DNA of 64,000 nucleotides from the NCBI GenBank assembly GCA_036971475.1, contig JBAIZL010000005.1, forward strand, positions 246,767,823 through 246,831,822. Reading direction: 5' to 3'. Positions 60,676 through 64,000 of the stretch are shown piece after piece. The notes beneath the pieces were generated by a model, which ran no database searches, was not told where the DNA came from, and was given only the letters and a program-made list of their open reading frames with translations. A program made the translations under genes and the position numbers. Origin of the DNA: Prosapia bicincta (Eukaryota; Arthropoda; Insecta; Hemiptera; Cercopidae). Within the stretch, counting starts at the first letter, position 1. Each line of letters starts with the position of its first letter.

Positions 60676-62700
60676 CAATATTATTTAAGTGAATGTCTTC
60701 TCACATATGGTTTTCTTTATGAGCGGCTCTTAATATTCAGTGGCTATAATTGATTTTATGCGCAATCATCCTAGTTACTCTTTACTCGTCTTTTAATACT
60801 TCATCAAACGACTTTTGGTTGCCCTTAAACAAGCCGCCAGTTAACTAAACAAAAGTACTTCTGAAGGTGGCTACCATGTAACTTAAATTAAAATAGCGTG
60901 GTAAATAAATGCATTTACTTGTGCTAGTGAATTCTTTTTTTAGTGTCTTGATAATTCATAGACAAACAGCTGCTCATGGGAATCTTCTTACTATTCCTTT
61001 TTACGAAATTATTTTCATAGCTCTTTATCTTTTATTTCATATACCTTCAATTAGAATGATGGTGTAACAAGTTGTTTAGAATATCCCTATGATCTGCTAA
61101 AGCATTCGCCGGTTGTCCCTCACTGTTAAATTGTATCCATAACAAAAGTGTGTATTTGGGAACTGCCGTAAATAGAACAGACAGTCGTCACCACAGCTCG
61201 TAACAAGCTTTCAGTGTTTGCTTTCATCTGTGATATTTGTCTTTTCTATAAAGCAAATAATTAATGTAACGTGGCGAATATATTCCTGGAATGGTTACTG
61301 ACGCTATGTTTACACTAATTTGCAATGTATTATACGTAATTCAGTTTTACATATAATTAAGTTTTATAAATTAAGTTTACGTACATCTAAATTATGTCTT
61401 ATAAAGATCCAGTATCCACAGATACATTAGAAAACTATTAACTTCCCGGCAGAATACATTCATTTGTCATTGTAATTTGACGTTGAAATTTAACTTGAAA
61501 GTAAAAGTAATTGAAAGACGTCGAAAGTCCTAAATACTTAAAGTTATACTTAGGTGTTTATTATCGATCTTGATTTATGTATTTATCTGTTACGTTTTTA
61601 AATTCGTTATTTTAATAGTTTTTGAATTAATTTTATTAAAAATTATTAAATCTTTGGACATCATTACACACAAAGTTATACCATCCATTTAGTCAGTTTA
61701 TGTCTCATCAATTACAAATATTTTATAATTTAATTTTTATTTTCTTTAATTATTTTAGTTATGTCCGTATTTTTTAACTTATACTTATACGTACACGTGG
61801 GTACCTATAATTGGACTAAGAAATTTGCTGTTGCTGTATATTTAACTGCAATTTTTAGTGTCTTTTTATGAATTTATTCGGTCATTTATTCCAGTGATTT
61901 TATTTTGTAAAATGTAACTCACGGAGCTACCAGATTGTATTAGAATTTACAAACTCGTTTTAAATGATAAAATTAGTCTTTACATTTTTACTAATGTTAT
62001 GAGTGTCTACTTATAGTTGAGATTTTTTTATTTACTGTTCATACTATAGGCGAGTCTATGCTGTTGTATAAAAAAACAAATTGGACAATTTTATATTTGT
62101 TATGAATTTATTGAAATAAAAAATACACTCTTTTGCATTGAAATAATGGAAAACTATTGAATTTAGGTAAATTCATAATGTTTTAAAGTAAAATTTTATT
62201 ATCAAGATAATATTTTAATGAACATTGGTTTTATTTTACCTAACGTCGAATCGGCCTGATTTAAATAACGTTTATTTTACAAAAATGTCATTTGACACCT
62301 TTTGGGAGGTATCCATGTTAAGTACTATTAACTAATCAAAGGCATCCATTTTTAAAGTGTAAGGGTGGCGGCTTTGTTAAAACAAGTGTGGAGATTCTGT
62401 GCTCCATATAGTGCATTTCGGTGAAAGATGAAAAATCACCAAGTGCTCTAATCGTTATTATTCCTTTGTGTTAGAAGGCGTTATTAAAACTTTCAACAGA
62501 CTATTTTCCAAAATCTTTTTAAATTAGTAGAAATTTTTTTGGTAGATTTATTAAGTACCATTGTTTCGTTTCTATCATATTTTTTTCAAAATTTAATTAG
62601 GATATGTTAGAAAACGTAACGCCGAATACATTTAAATTTTATCAAATAAACCAAGTGAGTTCCAGTAATTGCCAATATTAGACCAAAATTTAATTTCTTG
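60676..62700. other. AT-rich stretch, nothing identified
   Basis: No gene, array or recognisable element in these 2 kb. Confidence 0.5.
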
Positions 62701-62701
62701 A

Positions 62702-63545
62702 TCTCTATATACATAAATGAATGTTTGAATGTGTGTATGTTATAGGCGCCTAAACCGCTGAAGCGGAGTTGTATATATATATGTATCTTATTGGCGCCTA
62801 AACCAATGAACTGACGTTAATGAAAATTAGGGGGATAGTTTGACACTTCTCAAGGTGGTTCGTGTGAGGATTGGTGTAGATGCATTAAAAGGGCTTCGCT
62901 GGAGAGGCTTAAGAAGGTTCGAAACCGATGTATGTATTTATGTGTGTATATATATACCGCTGAACAGAAGTTAATGACATTTGGAGAGATTTATTAAAAT
63001 AGTCTCAGGATGGTTCGTGTGAAGTTTTTTGAGGCTTAGGATGGTTTAAAAAACAATGTATGTATTTTATGGACGCCTAAACCACTGAACAAAAGTTAAT
63101 GAAATTTGGAGAGATTTATTAAACTTTTCCCAGGATGGTTTGTGTGAAGTTTGTTTGAGGCTTAGGATGGTTTAAAAACCAATGTATGTATGTGAGTCTG
63201 TATGTATCTTATGGACGCCTAAACCGCTGAACAAAAGTTAATGAAATTTGGAGAGATTTATTAAAATATTCCCAGGATCGTTCGTGTGACGTTTGTTTGA
63301 GGCTTGGGATGGTTTAAAAACCAATGTATGTATGTAAGTATGTATGTATCTTATGGACACCTAAACCGCTGAACAAAAGTTAATGAAATTTTGAGAGATT
63401 TATTAAAATATTCCCAGGATCGTTCGTGTGACGTTTGTTTGAGGCTTAGGATGGTTTAAAAACCAATGTATGTATGTGAGTATGTATGTATCTTATGGAC
63501 GCCTAAATTTTAAATATATTCCCAGGACTATTCATGTAAAGTTTG
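62702..63545 (+). mobile_element. Helitron-like 5' sequence with about 142-bp internal tandem repeats
   Basis: It starts TCTCTATATACATAAATGAA after an A. It then has a GCGCCTAAACCGCTGAA motif, GTTAATGAAATTTGGAGAGA, and a GGTTCGTGTGA motif, all repeated. GTTAATGA occurs at 62816, 62970, 63095, 63237 and 63379, the last intervals being 142 bp. Tails of TATGTATGTA join the units. The start and motif order resemble the 50158 family. No CTAG end is found before the window edge. 63546-64000 shows no gene. Confidence 0.45.
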
Positions 63546-64000
63546 TTGCAGATCCATTAACAGTTTTATACCCATAAAACTTACTCCGCAATAACACGAA
63601 TTCTACAAGTCGGCGCCAACACTTGCCTTTACCCACACGTCGTCTATTTATGGCGCCTTGTTTAAAAACAATTCTGAGCCTGACATCGTATCTTCTTCCG
63701 TGTTGTTCCAGGCTGCCTTAGCCTTGGTTAGCGTCCCATCAGTATGTAGCTTTTGATATCCCTTACTCCGCACCTCTTACAATGTCTGGCATTCCATATT
63801 CCACTCCCTTCTTCTTAATGAACAAATTACCCATTTTCACTTCAATTCCTTTAACTTTGTTTTGGTACGATTTAACGATTTTTACATATCTTTAACTTTT
63901 ACATTTCTTCCGCTGATGACAGTGAAACATTGATGGTATTTCAACGGTCTTTGTCGCTGGGAAATTACATCGCGTGTCTCTCAAAATGAATTTTGTTTTA

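Overview
The window is non-coding, repeat-rich eukaryotic DNA. It is AT-rich, full of (AT)n, (GT)n and (CT)n microsatellites, and holds several minisatellites and relics of Ty3/Gypsy, Penelope-like and Helitron-like elements. I infer an animal, most likely an arthropod, from this mix; the species cannot be named from the sequence. I recognise no intact cellular gene, bacterial-type operon, rRNA, tRNA or CRISPR array. The only recognisable protein-coding material belongs to mobile elements, plus one unexplained tandem-repeat reading frame near 44 kb.

Layout. 1-6682: a nearly identical tandem array, LTR-internal-LTR-internal-LTR, of a small Ty3/Gypsy-type element whose only pol remnant is the integrase C-terminal GPY/F module. 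7609-7641 is an imperfect inverted match to the first 33 bases. 8264-8737: a 237-bp tandem duplication. 9346-9597: a 117-bp-arm near-perfect palindrome between (AT)n tracts, followed by about 350 bp of (GT)n. 12.86-13.08 kb and 14.83-15.64 kb are matched, in the same order and orientation, by diverged copies at 54.87-55.11 kb and 57.54-58.40 kb, an old duplication. 17.37-18.73 kb: a 106-bp minisatellite. 22.1-24.2 kb: (CA)n and (AT)n tracts, a foldback sequence and a minus-strand Helitron-like end. 33.8-36.6 kb: a 63-72-bp satellite with higher-order structure on its left and homogenised monomers on its right. 37.75-39.38 kb: a decayed Penelope-like element (reverse transcriptase plus GIY-YIG endonuclease) with inverted and direct repeats upstream. 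43.77-44.52 kb: seven almost identical 108-bp units forming an uninterrupted 36-residue-repeat frame. 46.8-47.1 kb and 48.4-48.6 kb: short minisatellites. 50.16-51.82 kb: nested Helitron-like sequence. 52.4-54.2 kb: another (AT)n-bounded palindrome. 56.95-57.24 kb: a 137-bp duplication. 58.8-60.7 kb: a 30-bp-monomer array. 62.7-63.55 kb: Helitron-like 5' sequence with 142-bp internal repeats. Most of the rest is plain AT-rich DNA in which I see nothing specific.

How the parts relate. No pathway is encoded. The recurring themes are tandem amplification, at ages from nearly identical (LTR array, 108-bp array) to strongly decayed (14-bp and 17-bp arrays), and foldback sequences abutting (AT)n tracts. 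The items most worth following up are the truncated Gypsy array with its Lys/Asn-rich GPY/F protein, the 36-residue repeat frame ending in a consensus splice donor, the old paired duplication, and the AT-bounded palindromes.
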